A stretch of DNA of 64,000 nucleotides. It comes from Chthoniobacterales bacterium. GTDB lineage: Bacteria; Verrucomicrobiota; Verrucomicrobiia; Chthoniobacterales; JACTMZ01. This document shows positions 38,955 through 48,098 of this stretch, one piece after another (the first letter of the stretch is position 1; every line of letters begins with the position of its first letter). The notes beneath the pieces were generated by a model. That model did not search any database, was not told where the DNA came from, and was given only the letters and a program-made list of their open reading frames with translations. The position numbers and the translations under genes are program-made. The stretch covers positions 54,891 through 118,890 of the forward strand of contig JAJTYZ010000112.1 in assembly GCA_021463515.1 (NCBI GenBank), in the 5' to 3' direction.

Positions 38955-39704
38955 TTGCTTACTCTCGTTCCCACACCCATCGGGAATCTTGAGGATATCA
39001 CCCTGCGGGCCTTACGTACCTTACGTGAAGCGGATGCCGTGGCGGTGGAGGACACGCGTCACGCCGGCATTCTGCTCAAGCATCACGGCATCCATCGTCC
39101 CTTACTTAGTCTTCATGAACATAACGAAGCGGCGCGTGCCGAGGAAATTATCGCTCGCTTAGCCGCAGGAGAAAACATTGCTTTGCTAACCGATGCGGGA
39201 ATGCCCGGCATTTCCGATCCGGGCTACCGCACCGTACACCTCTGCATTGAGCGCGGACTTGCCCTTACGGTGCTTCCCGGTCCCTCCGCCCTACTTCCGG
39301 CTTTGGTGGGGTCAGGATTGCCTTTGCATGAATTTTATTTTGGAGGATTTCTTCCCGTAAAATCCGGGCGTCGCTACACCGCGCTTAAAGCTGCTCTTGC
39401 TCGCCACGAAACAAGTCTCTTTTTTGAATCCCCGCATCGCATCGCCAAATCCCTCGCTATCCTCGCCGAATTAGCTCCCGATCGCTCTGTTTGTGTCGCA
39501 CGCGAGTTGAGCAAAAAGTTTGAGGAATATTGGCGCGGCACGGCTAAAGAATTAAGTACGCGAGCCCAAGAAAAGTCGCCGCGTGGAGAAATCTGCCTTT
39601 TAATTGCGGGAACAGATGGCGCGATTCAGCCGGTAAAGCGGATTTTTTTTCCAAGTGAATTCAAAGGAATACGGCCACGTCGAAACGACGTTGGGCGAGC
39701 GTAA
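38955..39704 (+). CDS. rsmI: 16S rRNA (cytidine1402-2'-O)-methyltransferase
   Basis: LVPTPIGNLEDITLRALRTLREADAVAVEDTRHAGILLKHHGI; TDAGMPGISDPGYR; TTG start likely at 38955. Confidence 0.95.
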   Translation: MLTLVPTPIGNLEDITLRALRTLREADAVAVEDTRHAGILLKHHGIHRPLLSLHEHNEAARAEEIIARLAAGENIALLTDAGMPGISDPGYRTVHLCIERGLALTVLPGPSALLPALVGSGLPLHEFYFGGFLPVKSGRRYTALKAALARHETSLFFESPHRIAKSLAILAELAPDRSVCVARELSKKFEEYWRGTAKELSTRAQEKSPRGEICLLIAGTDGAIQPVKRIFFPSEFKGIRPRRNDVGRA

Positions 39705-40714
39705 GGAGGAAAAACGGAAAACGCTTCTTGCGCCTCGTGGAGAGCCTCAAGATGTTCTGCAACGACGTGCAGCGTTGCCCCATTACGGGCATCGCATTTT
39801 ACATCCACCCGCACGAGGCCGGTGGGCACCTGTGCTTGCAAAGCACGCTCCAAAGCGCCCACATCCACAAGTTCCCCACGAACCTTCACCAAATCATCCG
39901 TCCGCCCCATCATCCTCAACATTCCTCCCTGCAACTCACACCGATCCTGAGTTTGTAACCAACCGTCCACCTTCGGGTTTTCCCAGCGCACGGCATCTTC
40001 ACCCTCAAAGAGCATCCATCCCGTAAGCAAGGATGGCCCACGCAATGACATGATTTTAGCCGCATCAAGACGTACTTCGATATGCGGGAGAAGCGGCAGC
40101 CAAGGGGAAGTGTCCCCGTTAATCCGAGCAGTTGCCACCTGCGAAGCCGCCTCGGTAAGTCCATAGCTTGGCAACAAAGGCCAGCCAAGTTTTGCGGCCT
40201 GCGCCTGCAATGATTTCTCCAGAGCTCCCCCACCCACCACCACGGCCCGCAAAGAAGGCGGTGCAAGAAAAGAACCTCGCACAAGATCATGCACCTGAGT
40301 TGGAACAAGCGATGTGAGCGTGGCTTTATGGTTTGTCACCAACCGTACAAACTCTGCTGCATCCCAGAAACTTTGAGCCTCCCACCGCGCTCCGACAACA
40401 GCCGCTCGAACCACAATTCCAAGTCCTCCCACATGAAAAAGCGGCAAAGGATTGAGCCAAACATCCTCCGCTGTCGCCTCAAGATGCCCATTCACCGCCG
40501 CTGCCGAAGCCTCAAGAGCAGATTTTGAGAGAGCGATAATTTTTATACTTCCGCCCGTCCCCGAGGATGCGAGCCAAACATGGCCCGCAAGTTCCGGAAA
40601 CGCCGTCGCCAAAATGCGCTCCCGCCACGTAGATGCCATGCGCGGATTCAATCGCAGGCCGCCCCTTTCCCACAGCGCATCCTCACGACAAAAAAGTTCC
40701 TTTCCTTTGGGCAT
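39626..40714 (-). CDS. menE: AMP-binding acyl-CoA ligase, o-succinylbenzoate-CoA ligase-like
   Basis: ASSGTGGSIKIIALSKSAL; PLFHVGGLGIVVRA; PSYGLTEAASQVAT; LGKKIRFTG C-terminus. Confidence 0.75.
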   Translation of the reverse strand: MPKGKELFCREDALWERGGLRLNPRMASTWRERILATAFPELAGHVWLASSGTGGSIKIIALSKSALEASAAAVNGHLEATAEDVWLNPLPLFHVGGLGIVVRAAVVGARWEAQSFWDAAEFVRLVTNHKATLTSLVPTQVHDLVRGSFLAPPSLRAVVVGGGALEKSLQAQAAKLGWPLLPSYGLTEAASQVATARINGDTSPWLPLLPHIEVRLDAAKIMSLRGPSLLTGWMLFEGEDAVRWENPKVDGWLQTQDRCELQGGMLRMMGRTDDLVKVRGELVDVGALERALQAQVPTGLVRVDVKCDARNGATLHVVAEHLEALHEAQEAFSVFPPYARPTSFRRGRIPLNSLGKKIRFTG

Positions 40715-40968
40715 AATTCAAAATTAACACACCGTCTCAGGCAAGCACGCCAACTCTAATTTTTCCCTTCGAAAGTATGAATCCCGTTCTTTTATTGACT
40801 CCTTCGTGTCCATTCCATCGTGGGAGATTACGGGGCGACCCTGAAGCTAGATTGTGGTTGGAGCTTGACAAGTAAGGAGTACCTCCTTTGGATTAAAACT
40901 CGCGTGCCAGTCAATTAACCACGGCAAATGGCCATGGCACCCATGCGAAGCCGGACTGATTTTCTACC

Positions 40969-42018
40969 ATGCCCCAACGGATTTCCATGCGCGATATTGC
41001 GGCCAAGGCCAAGGTGAGCGTTATGACAGTATCGCTTGCGCTGCGTGAGTCTCCGCGGGTTTCTTCGAGCACTCGCCAGCGTATTTTGACACTTGCCACG
41101 AAAATGGGTTACCAACCCGATCCGGCGCTGCAGGCACTTGTGGCTTACCGGCATCGTCGAGCAGGCTCCTCCTTTCTTGGCACAATCGCCTATCTCAATA
41201 ATTTTGAGATGCCATCTATCGTTCAAACCATCCCACTGCATCGCAATCTTTTTTGCGGTGCTCATCAGCGAGGCAAGGAACTCGGCTTCAAAGTCGAAGA
41301 GTTTTGGCTCAAAGAACCGGGTCTCAATCCAGAACGCATTTCCAACATTCTTTCGGCACGCGGGATTCAGGGGTTGCTTATCGGGCCGCAGCCGACGGCA
41401 CATACAACTATGAATTTAGATTGGAAGCACTTTGCGAGCGTACAGCTTGGCTTTTCTCTTCGATCGCCGCGCTTTCACACCGTGATTACCGATCAATTTC
41501 AGGCCAGCGCACGAATCATGCACGAGCTTTGCACACTCGGTTACCGGCGTATCGGCTTAGTAATCCAAGGAGAGCAGGACATGCGTTCTGAGAATCGTTA
41601 CAGCGGAGCTTACCTCGCACTCCAACGCCGACTTCCCAAGGCTTTGCCTCGCATTCCCATTCTCGCTGCTAAGGACATTGATGAAGCGACATTCTGCGCA
41701 TGGTTTGCCCGACACAAGCCCGATGCACTTATGGGTTCCACGACGGCACCGATTGCATTTCTGAATAAAATGAAAATGCGCATTCCCAAAGACATTGGCT
41801 ATGCACTGTCCTACGCCTACTTGCAAAATGGCCTGCAGTTTGCCCATTCGGAGGGGCGTCAGGAGGTCGCTGGAGCTTTGGCCGTTGAATACTTGAGCGG
41901 CATGCTTCTGCGCAATGAACTTGGCGTACCTGTCATGCCTGTGTCTCTCCTGGTCTCGCCGGGTTGGGAAATGGGAGAAACCGTTCGTCAAGTAGGGCCA
42001 CCGGTTGCGTTCGTTTAG
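40969..42018 (+). CDS. LacI-family transcriptional regulator
   Basis: SMRDIAAKAKVSVMTVSLALRESPRVSSSTRQRILTLATKMGYQPDPALQALVAYRH. Confidence 0.95.
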   Translation: MPQRISMRDIAAKAKVSVMTVSLALRESPRVSSSTRQRILTLATKMGYQPDPALQALVAYRHRRAGSSFLGTIAYLNNFEMPSIVQTIPLHRNLFCGAHQRGKELGFKVEEFWLKEPGLNPERISNILSARGIQGLLIGPQPTAHTTMNLDWKHFASVQLGFSLRSPRFHTVITDQFQASARIMHELCTLGYRRIGLVIQGEQDMRSENRYSGAYLALQRRLPKALPRIPILAAKDIDEATFCAWFARHKPDALMGSTTAPIAFLNKMKMRIPKDIGYALSYAYLQNGLQFAHSEGRQEVAGALAVEYLSGMLLRNELGVPVMPVSLLVSPGWEMGETVRQVGPPVAFV

Positions 42019-42175
42019 TAGGTGGGAGGATGCGAGCAACTTCGAGGGAGTGATTTCTGTGCGAAGCTATTTGCCCGCAGGCTCAGACATCCTGACCTCA
42101 TGCAGGAAAAAGGGACACCTCGAGAAAACTAATAAGCCGGATTCAAAGGCTGGGAATATTGGGAGATAAGGAGAC

Positions 42176-42338
42176 ATGCCGCAGATTCAACTTCCGATAT
42201 TTCCAAGCAACAGCACGTTGATAACCCCTGAACTTGCCTTCGAAGAACATGAAGAGAGGGTGTGGTATTTTCGCGGTCATCAACCAGTTTTTAGTCATTT
42301 GGTGGAGAGCTTAAATTCCTTTCGGCATTTTACAGGCG
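42176..42338 (+). pseudogene. N-terminal remnant of a helix-turn-helix transposase-like protein
   Basis: MPQIQLPIFPSNSTLITPELAFEEHEERVWYFRGHQPVFSHLVESLNSFRHFT resembles the N-terminus of a transposase-like family; similarity stops at SFRHFT; good SD upstream. Confidence 0.45.
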
Positions 42339-42360
42339 AGAGGACACATCTCCTCCTACT

Positions 42361-42386
42361 CTTCGTGCCTTCGTGTCTTCGTGAGA
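42361..42386. repeat. TTCGTG-rich intergenic repeat (cttcgtgccttcgtgtcttcgtgaga)
   Basis: Tandem CTTCGTG-like units; encodes the RRHEGTKSRRR-type peptide seen in intergenic repeats. Confidence 0.55.
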
Positions 42387-42434
42387 GAAAGACGAGTTGG
42401 AAAACTCGTTCTACCTCTCCACACCCCAGCACGT

Positions 42435-42462
42435 AACTTTCGACTTTTGACTTTCGACTTTC
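42435..42462. repeat. Short tandem repeat of ACTTTCG/ACTTTTG units
   Basis: aactttcgacttttgactttcgactttc. Confidence 0.6.
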
Positions 42463-42559
42463 ACCCATCACCTCTCGTCCTTTTATCATCATCTTTCTTC
42501 GACTTTCCTCCAACTTTCCACTATAAATTTCCTATGATCTATCACCAACTCACAACTGG

Positions 42560-43714
42560 ATGCAAAAAGCTATGGCTCGTCTAACCGCTGCCAAACGCCC
42601 TGCGGAGACGGTACGGGCTTACTTGGAATCGGAGTTTTTAAGCGGTGGTGCCACGGAACCGATCCGACTGCCGACCATTAAAGAGTTTTCCAAACATCTT
42701 GAAATCAGTGCGTCCACCGTGCGCACGGTGTTTAAGGAATTGTCGGACGAAGGGCGACTTACGATGGTGGCGGGGCGCGGGACGTTTTTGGTGCCAGGAA
42801 AATCAACGGTAAAAACAGCACGGCACAATTGCCTCGGCATCAATATGCCTAAAACCATCATCGAAGGCTGGGGTGGAACGATTTTTCTAGGGGCAGCAGC
42901 AAAGGCACTTAAAGAAAACATGACACTCACCGCTTTAGGGCATGTACGAAATTTGGAGACCACATCCGAAGAAACGCTTGCTGCATTGGATCAGGTGGAC
43001 GCGATGATTGCTTTTCCGGATGGTGGTCACTCACACGAAGTGGACCGCCTATGCGCCCAAAAAAACATTCCCGTAATTCATATAAATCCCTCGGGGTTTC
43101 AAGCCACGGCGAATTTCGTCTCCAACGACTATTTTGCCTTCTGCTACCAACTGGCACTGGCATGGTGTGAAACGGGGCGCAAACATATCGCACTGCTCAA
43201 CGCATCATCCGTCAACGACTCGGTCTCCGCAGCGCAAACTTATGCGGCATTTTCCTTGGCCGTCGCCTCGTATTCGGAAGTTCACCTGAATCTGCTTGGC
43301 AATGTCTCCGCCGAAACCACGCAGAAGACAGGCTACGACTTATTAAAGAAATTTTTGACCACCCCCGAAGGCAGCCGCGTAGACGCTGTCTATGGATTTG
43401 GAGACTATCTCGCCGAAGGTGCGGCGCAGGCTCTATTGGACGCCGGGCGTTCCATTCCCAGCGAGGTCAGTGTCGTCGGCGGCACGGGATTAAAACCTAT
43501 CCGCCTTTCCTGCGGAAATCTGGTTACCATGAAACAGCCGATGCAGGAAATCGGCAAAGTGGCGGCAACCATGGCAATTACCCGCATTCGGCAAAAAGGC
43601 ATGGCTGTCCCTGGCCGCTACATTATGCCGACATTAAGCGAAGGAACGACTATCCTTACGGAAGAACGCGAAGCTTTTCAACGTTTGCTCACGCAGGAAA
43701 AGGAATTGATCTAA
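42560..43714 (+). CDS. GntR-type winged-helix regulator with LacI-like sensory domain
   Basis: RLPTIKEFSKHLEISASTVRTVFKELSDEGRLTMVAGRGTFLV; substrate-binding-like C-terminal domain. Confidence 0.85.
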   Translation: MQKAMARLTAAKRPAETVRAYLESEFLSGGATEPIRLPTIKEFSKHLEISASTVRTVFKELSDEGRLTMVAGRGTFLVPGKSTVKTARHNCLGINMPKTIIEGWGGTIFLGAAAKALKENMTLTALGHVRNLETTSEETLAALDQVDAMIAFPDGGHSHEVDRLCAQKNIPVIHINPSGFQATANFVSNDYFAFCYQLALAWCETGRKHIALLNASSVNDSVSAAQTYAAFSLAVASYSEVHLNLLGNVSAETTQKTGYDLLKKFLTTPEGSRVDAVYGFGDYLAEGAAQALLDAGRSIPSEVSVVGGTGLKPIRLSCGNLVTMKQPMQEIGKVAATMAITRIRQKGMAVPGRYIMPTLSEGTTILTEEREAFQRLLTQEKELI

Positions 43715-44439
43715 TCTCTACGTCGTGCCGGGCGCAACGGCTTTCTCCGGCGATTGCCACGTAAGGATTCCACTTCACGCGCCGTCAGCACGCGCCATGC
43801 ACCTCGTGGAAGACGTCCGAGGCGCAAGGTGCCGAGCCGCAGACGCGTGAGGCGCTTTACTTTGTACCCGAGTGCCGCAAACATACGGCGGATTTGCCGA
43901 TTGATTCCCTGGGTGAGAACGACACGCAGTTTGTTGGGAGCTTCAACATGTACGTGTACCGCTTTAGCACGCCCCTCTTCCAAATAAATTCCCTTTAATA
44001 ATTTTGCGGTGTGCGCGTGATCAAACGGGCGGTCAATGATCACCTCGTATTCTTTTTCCACATGCCACGAAGGATGCGTGAGTTCCTGCGTTAGATTACC
44101 ATCATTCGTCAGCAACAAAAGCCCTTCACTTTCCGCATCCAACCTTCCCACGTGGGCAAGCGTCGCCACTTCCTGCGGAAGAAAATCATAAATCGTCGGC
44201 TTTCCGCCTTGCGATGCCCGAGAGCTCAGACATCCCGCCGGTTTGTGAAAAATAATTAATCGTGCTGCTGCGGGCCGCACTTCACGCCCACGTACACGTA
44301 CAGAATCGTTCGGCTGAACAACTGTTGCCAAGTCTTCCACCGAGCGTCCATTGAGGCGTACATCGCCGTTCAGAATGATTTGCTCGCAGGCGCGACGCGA
44401 CCCTAAGCCACACAGTGCCTAATAGCGGTTGAGTCGCAT
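43711..44439 (-). CDS. RsuA/RluB-family pseudouridine synthase; S4-domain part contains an in-frame TAG
   Basis: HVGRLDAESEGLLLLTNDG; GINRQIRRMFAALGYKVKRLTRLRLG. Upstream of the ORF-track start (44340) the frame reads MRLNRY*ALCGLGSRRACEQIILNGDVRLNGRSVEDLA with TAG at 44419-44421. Confidence 0.85.
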
Positions 44440-44450
44440 AGGTTTGATAA

Positions 44451-44480
44451 TAACAAAACAGGCGGCTGTTGCCGCCTGCT
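44451..44480 (-). terminator. Rho-independent terminator of the small basic protein gene
   Basis: CAGGCGGC-AACA-GCCGCCTG stem-loop followed by TTTTGTTATTAT on the minus strand. Confidence 0.75.
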
Positions 44481-44510
44481 AAAAAGTTCCGCTCTAAGCG
44501 GAAGTAAATC

Positions 44511-44666
44511 TCATTCGTCAGGCTTAGTTTTCGGAAGCCCAATCACACGTTGACCGTCCTTAAACTGCCCGCGCCTTTTTAAAACCTCGACCCGCTCGAA
44601 ACGCTTAAGAACATTGCGCTTCGCCTTGATCGCCCCTTGACCTTTGAGACTGCTATGCTGACTCAT
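44511..44666 (-). CDS. Small basic protein, Verrucomicrobia/Chlamydiae type (51 aa)
   Basis: MSQHSSLKGQGAIKAKRNVLKRFERVEVLKRRGQFKDGQRVIGLPKTKPDE; read from sequence, below the ORF-track length cut-off; matches the conserved MSxHSSLKG...KRNVLKRFERxExLKxxGxxKxGxRVxGLxKTKP pattern. Confidence 0.88.
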   Translation of the reverse strand: MSQHSSLKGQGAIKAKRNVLKRFERVEVLKRRGQFKDGQRVIGLPKTKPDE

Positions 44667-44732
44667 AAACTGAGTACCTTACCGGCAATTGCAGCGTCTG
44701 CCAATCAAAAGTAGTAACCTGCGACTTAAAAT

Positions 44733-44861
44733 GACAGGACAGACACGACAGATGGGACTACTTCCCTCTCACCAACCTAGACCTGCATCTTGCCAAAATA
44801 TACAAAGATGCCACGAAGCGAGTTGTACTAAATCTGCCCTATCCGTCGTGTCAGTCCTGTC
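44733..44861. repeat. Imperfect inverted repeat pair of GACAGGACAGACACGACAG type
   Basis: 44733-44757 gacaggacagacacgacagatggga vs 44837-44861 ccctatccgtcgtgtcagtcctgtc (reverse-complementary over most of 25 nt). Confidence 0.6.
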
Positions 44862-44885
44862 CGTCCCCTCCGCGACAAAACGCGC

Positions 44886-46187
44886 CTACACCTCTCTTGA
44901 TATCGCCGGCACTAAAACAGCATCTCTCATCCCGTGGAGTAATTTTTTATCGGCAGGGCACACCGTTGCCAACACACCACCCAACTTTGTTTCGCGCACC
45001 CCGCAAAAATAATACGGACACAACCGTACGCGCCCTCGCATGGATACCATCAGGCCACCCTCTTCATAATCCATGCCAACCATGCGTGGATGGTGAAACT
45101 TTTGCAAAATCCATGGGCGTCGTTTCCAATCTGCCAAGGCTTCGTCAATCGCCCGTTTCCAATCTTCCTGCGGCATATCTTGCCCCACCCGCACGCTGCG
45201 TGAGCCCCAGGCGAGTTCGGAAAACCCGCTGATTTTTAAAACCAACTCGCGCTCACGTTGACTAAATTTTTTGAGCTCCTCCCAGTCGTGAATTTCCAAT
45301 CCGGGATAAACCCCCGTCGGCGGCAAAGGCTGGGGGTCCATGAGCCAAGTTCGTGGAATGACTTTTCGTAATGCCAACAAATTGCGATCGCCCAATTCAC
45401 GCTGCCAAAAGTCGGCTAACGGACGCAGCCAAAACAATGCAAAGAGCAATTTTTCCTCCAGCCACGGTTTAGGCGGTGGTGTCATCTGACGTTTTCCTTC
45501 GGCTACCTCACGAAGCAAAATATCCACGCCCGGGATATTTGGTAAATCGAATAGTTCAAAAAATCGGTACGTGCTCGATCGCAAATCCGGCGGCAATACC
45601 TCCGCATCCACGACTCGCGCACCAATACGTGCCGCCATCCATTCCATTTCCGGGCGGTAGCCTGCGGCCTCTTTGGAAATCACGATGTCACCATGGCCTT
45701 GAACCACGGCAGCAAATCCTTCATCCATCCCTTTCCCTCCCAACACATCGAATCCCTCCGCAGCATAGACCTCATTGAGCCACGATGTAAGGCCGATGCC
45801 ACCGGGCACGCTATCGAGTTCCGCGATGGTAAATCCACCCTCGGTGAGAATCACATCCGGGCGCAAAATGTGTGGAATTTCTCCTGCTAAAGCTTTGGCT
45901 CGCGCTATGGAAATCAATGATTCCGGCTTACCACAATCAAGAAGCTCCGCTATCCACGCAGGGCGTTTTCCGGAGACACTGAGGCGATAAAGAAGATTCG
46001 CCGCTTCGAGAAATTTGCGTAGGCGATAACCAAGTTTTTCCAACTCCTCCGCAAGTGCCGCATCGAGAACAAAAGGCTCGGCGGCCACACGCCATTCCTT
46101 TCCGGCAAATAGTCCGCCTTCGGGAAGCGCCGTACGAACGCGCACCGCTCGGGCGACGCGTGCTTCTGGAGAATCGGTGGTGTTCAC
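44886..46187 (-). CDS. Conserved hypothetical protein, possibly ATP-grasp-like (433 aa)
   Basis: Long ORF overlapping ruvA stop by ATGA; LTEGGFTIAELDSVPGGIGLTSWLN and WILQKFHHPRMVGMDYEEGGLMVSMRGRVRLCPYYF suggest an ATP-grasp-like fold. Confidence 0.6.
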   Translation of the reverse strand: MNTTDSPEARVARAVRVRTALPEGGLFAGKEWRVAAEPFVLDAALAEELEKLGYRLRKFLEAANLLYRLSVSGKRPAWIAELLDCGKPESLISIARAKALAGEIPHILRPDVILTEGGFTIAELDSVPGGIGLTSWLNEVYAAEGFDVLGGKGMDEGFAAVVQGHGDIVISKEAAGYRPEMEWMAARIGARVVDAEVLPPDLRSSTYRFFELFDLPNIPGVDILLREVAEGKRQMTPPPKPWLEEKLLFALFWLRPLADFWQRELGDRNLLALRKVIPRTWLMDPQPLPPTGVYPGLEIHDWEELKKFSQRERELVLKISGFSELAWGSRSVRVGQDMPQEDWKRAIDEALADWKRRPWILQKFHHPRMVGMDYEEGGLMVSMRGRVRLCPYYFCGVRETKLGGVLATVCPADKKLLHGMRDAVLVPAISREV

Positions 46188-46786
46188 AGCAACAATTTGA
46201 GTGCTTCGCGCACGAGTTCTTCCGTGCCAAGCGATGTCTGTCTCTGCGCCACCTCACGAACCGCCTTAGCCGCATTAACCTGTTTGTAACCCAGCGCAAT
46301 GAGTGCCAACACCGCATCATTCGACACCCGCGCTTCTTCCGTCGGTGCTTTGGATGCACTGGCAGCTTCCCATGCAGCGGCGACGCCGAGTTTATCTTTA
46401 AGTTCGAGAACAATTCGCTCCGCCGTTTTCTTCCCGAGGCCACTAATTTTAGAAATGGACGCAATATCCGACTCCACAACGGCGGCCTTAAAACGCACCA
46501 CATCCATGCCACTTAACACCGCAAGAGCTAACTTGGGACCAACACCGCTGACACGATTTACCAACAGGCGAAACAAGTCCCTTTCCTCGCTGGAGGCAAA
46601 TCCATACAATAGATGTGCGTCTTCGCGAACTTGCAAATGCGTAAGCAAGCGAACCGACTGACCGGGCGGCGGCAGACGATCATAGCTGGAGAGCGGAATG
46701 AAAACTTCGTAGCCTACACCATGCACTTCAATCACCACTTGCGTGGGGAGAATCTCACGGAGAATGCCTTCAAGGTACGTAATCAT
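46184..46786 (-). CDS. ruvA: Holliday junction branch migration protein RuvA
   Basis: MITYLEGILREILPTQVVIEVHGVGYEVFIPLSSYD; REDAHLLYGFASSEERDLFRLLVNRVSGVGPKLALAVLSGM. Confidence 0.97.
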   Translation of the reverse strand: MITYLEGILREILPTQVVIEVHGVGYEVFIPLSSYDRLPPPGQSVRLLTHLQVREDAHLLYGFASSEERDLFRLLVNRVSGVGPKLALAVLSGMDVVRFKAAVVESDIASISKISGLGKKTAERIVLELKDKLGVAAAWEAASASKAPTEEARVSNDAVLALIALGYKQVNAAKAVREVAQRQTSLGTEELVREALKLLL

Positions 46787-47397
46787 TGCCCATGACCGCT
46801 ACCACACCCCACCGCTACGGCAAGCGTGCTTTTGTGATTTTTTTGATGTTGAATTTCGTGGTCGGAGCGCAAACCACGGATGACGCATGGCGCCTCACGA
46901 TTGTTCCGGCGTTTCAACGTCCGCCTTTGCACAAGCCCCTCCGAGGCTCCAAAACGGCGGTGTTGGTTGTCGCTCGTGAAGCAGGTTATGGAGCCTTGGA
47001 ATTTGCGAAGGAAAATGAAGCGTTTCAACGTGCTCGAACGAGCGCAGAAAAATTCGGAGACGGCTGGGTTGCGTCTGCGAAAATGGAGATTCATCGCGAT
47101 AAAAATCGCGTCATTGAAAGCATTATCATCACCGACGAAAACGGCCCGTTCCTTCCGAGTCTCGCTCTTGCTCCCGCCTTTTACGAACATTTCGAGCCCC
47201 TGCTCGGCGCCGGATTTTATGTCGTTATTCCCGACCGCAGCACCCTCGCGCTCTTCCCGCGTCTTGCCGGTGGTATTCCTGCCGAAGCTACGGTGCAACT
47301 TATCGAAAAGAACCGCTTGGCAACTTATCCGGTCAGCCGCGAGGTTTTCCGAGCGCATCGGGGTGGATTGACCGCTGTCGGTATTCTCGAAGAGTGA
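46786..47397 (+). CDS. Hypothetical secreted protein
   Basis: Intact ORF with N-terminal hydrophobic segment between ruvA and a convergent hydrolase. Confidence 0.65.
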   Translation: MPMTATTPHRYGKRAFVIFLMLNFVVGAQTTDDAWRLTIVPAFQRPPLHKPLRGSKTAVLVVAREAGYGALEFAKENEAFQRARTSAEKFGDGWVASAKMEIHRDKNRVIESIIITDENGPFLPSLALAPAFYEHFEPLLGAGFYVVIPDRSTLALFPRLAGGIPAEATVQLIEKNRLATYPVSREVFRAHRGGLTAVGILEE

Positions 47398-47416
47398 TGG
47401 ATCGAACACCGAAAAA

Positions 47417-48097
47417 TTAAAATTCCTTCGACGCCCCAATTTCCATCAAGTGCAAAAGGGCCGCACGATCAGAAAACTCGCGTGCGGCATCCGCATGGTT
47501 GATTTCGATGGGCGGGAACGTGTCGTAGTGAACGCCAATGACCTGTGGTGTTTCCAAAAGATTCGCCGCACGTGCGGCATCCGCAGGGCCCATGGTAAAA
47601 TTGTCGCCGATGCACAGAACCGCAAACTTGAGGGCCGCTTCCTCCGCAATGAACTTCATATCTGCGGTGAGTGCCGTATCGCCGGAATAGTAAAAATTTC
47701 CCTCCGTCGTCTCGATGAGAAATCCTCCCGGATTCCCGCCGTAAGTGCCATCAGGCAACACGCTGGAATGAATGGCATTTGTCATTTTGACGCGGCCAAA
47801 AGGAAAAGCGCGGCTTCCACCAAGATTCATCGGATGCGTTTTTTCAACACCCTGATTGTTGAACCAATCCGCAATTTCAAAATTGGCAATCACCGTTGCG
47901 CCCGTACGCTTCGCAATCTCGACAGCATCGGCCACATGATCAAAATGCCCGTGAGAAATGAGAATATAATCCGCAGGAATTTTTCCGATATCAAGAGTGG
48001 CAGCCTTCGGATTCGGGGTGATGAAGGGGTCAAACAACAAATGTGTTCCCGCGACTTCAACTTCGAAACAGGAATGACCGTAGTAAGTAAGTTTCAT
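47417..48097 (-). CDS. Metallo-beta-lactamase-fold metal-dependent hydrolase (UPF0173-like)
   Basis: LTYYGHSCFEVEVAGTHLLFDPFITPNP; ISHGHFDHVADAVEIAKRTGA; GVHYDTFPPIE. Confidence 0.92.
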   Translation of the reverse strand: MKLTYYGHSCFEVEVAGTHLLFDPFITPNPKAATLDIGKIPADYILISHGHFDHVADAVEIAKRTGATVIANFEIADWFNNQGVEKTHPMNLGGSRAFPFGRVKMTNAIHSSVLPDGTYGGNPGGFLIETTEGNFYYSGDTALTADMKFIAEEAALKFAVLCIGDNFTMGPADAARAANLLETPQVIGVHYDTFPPIEINHADAAREFSDRAALLHLMEIGASKEF

Positions 48098-48098
48098 G

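Noticed and set aside
40876-40890. AAGGAG-TAC-CTCCTT hairpin upstream of a LacI gene, considered as a riboswitch or anti-SD element
   Set aside because: Stem only 6 bp and over 75 nt from the start codon; no recognisable RNA family features
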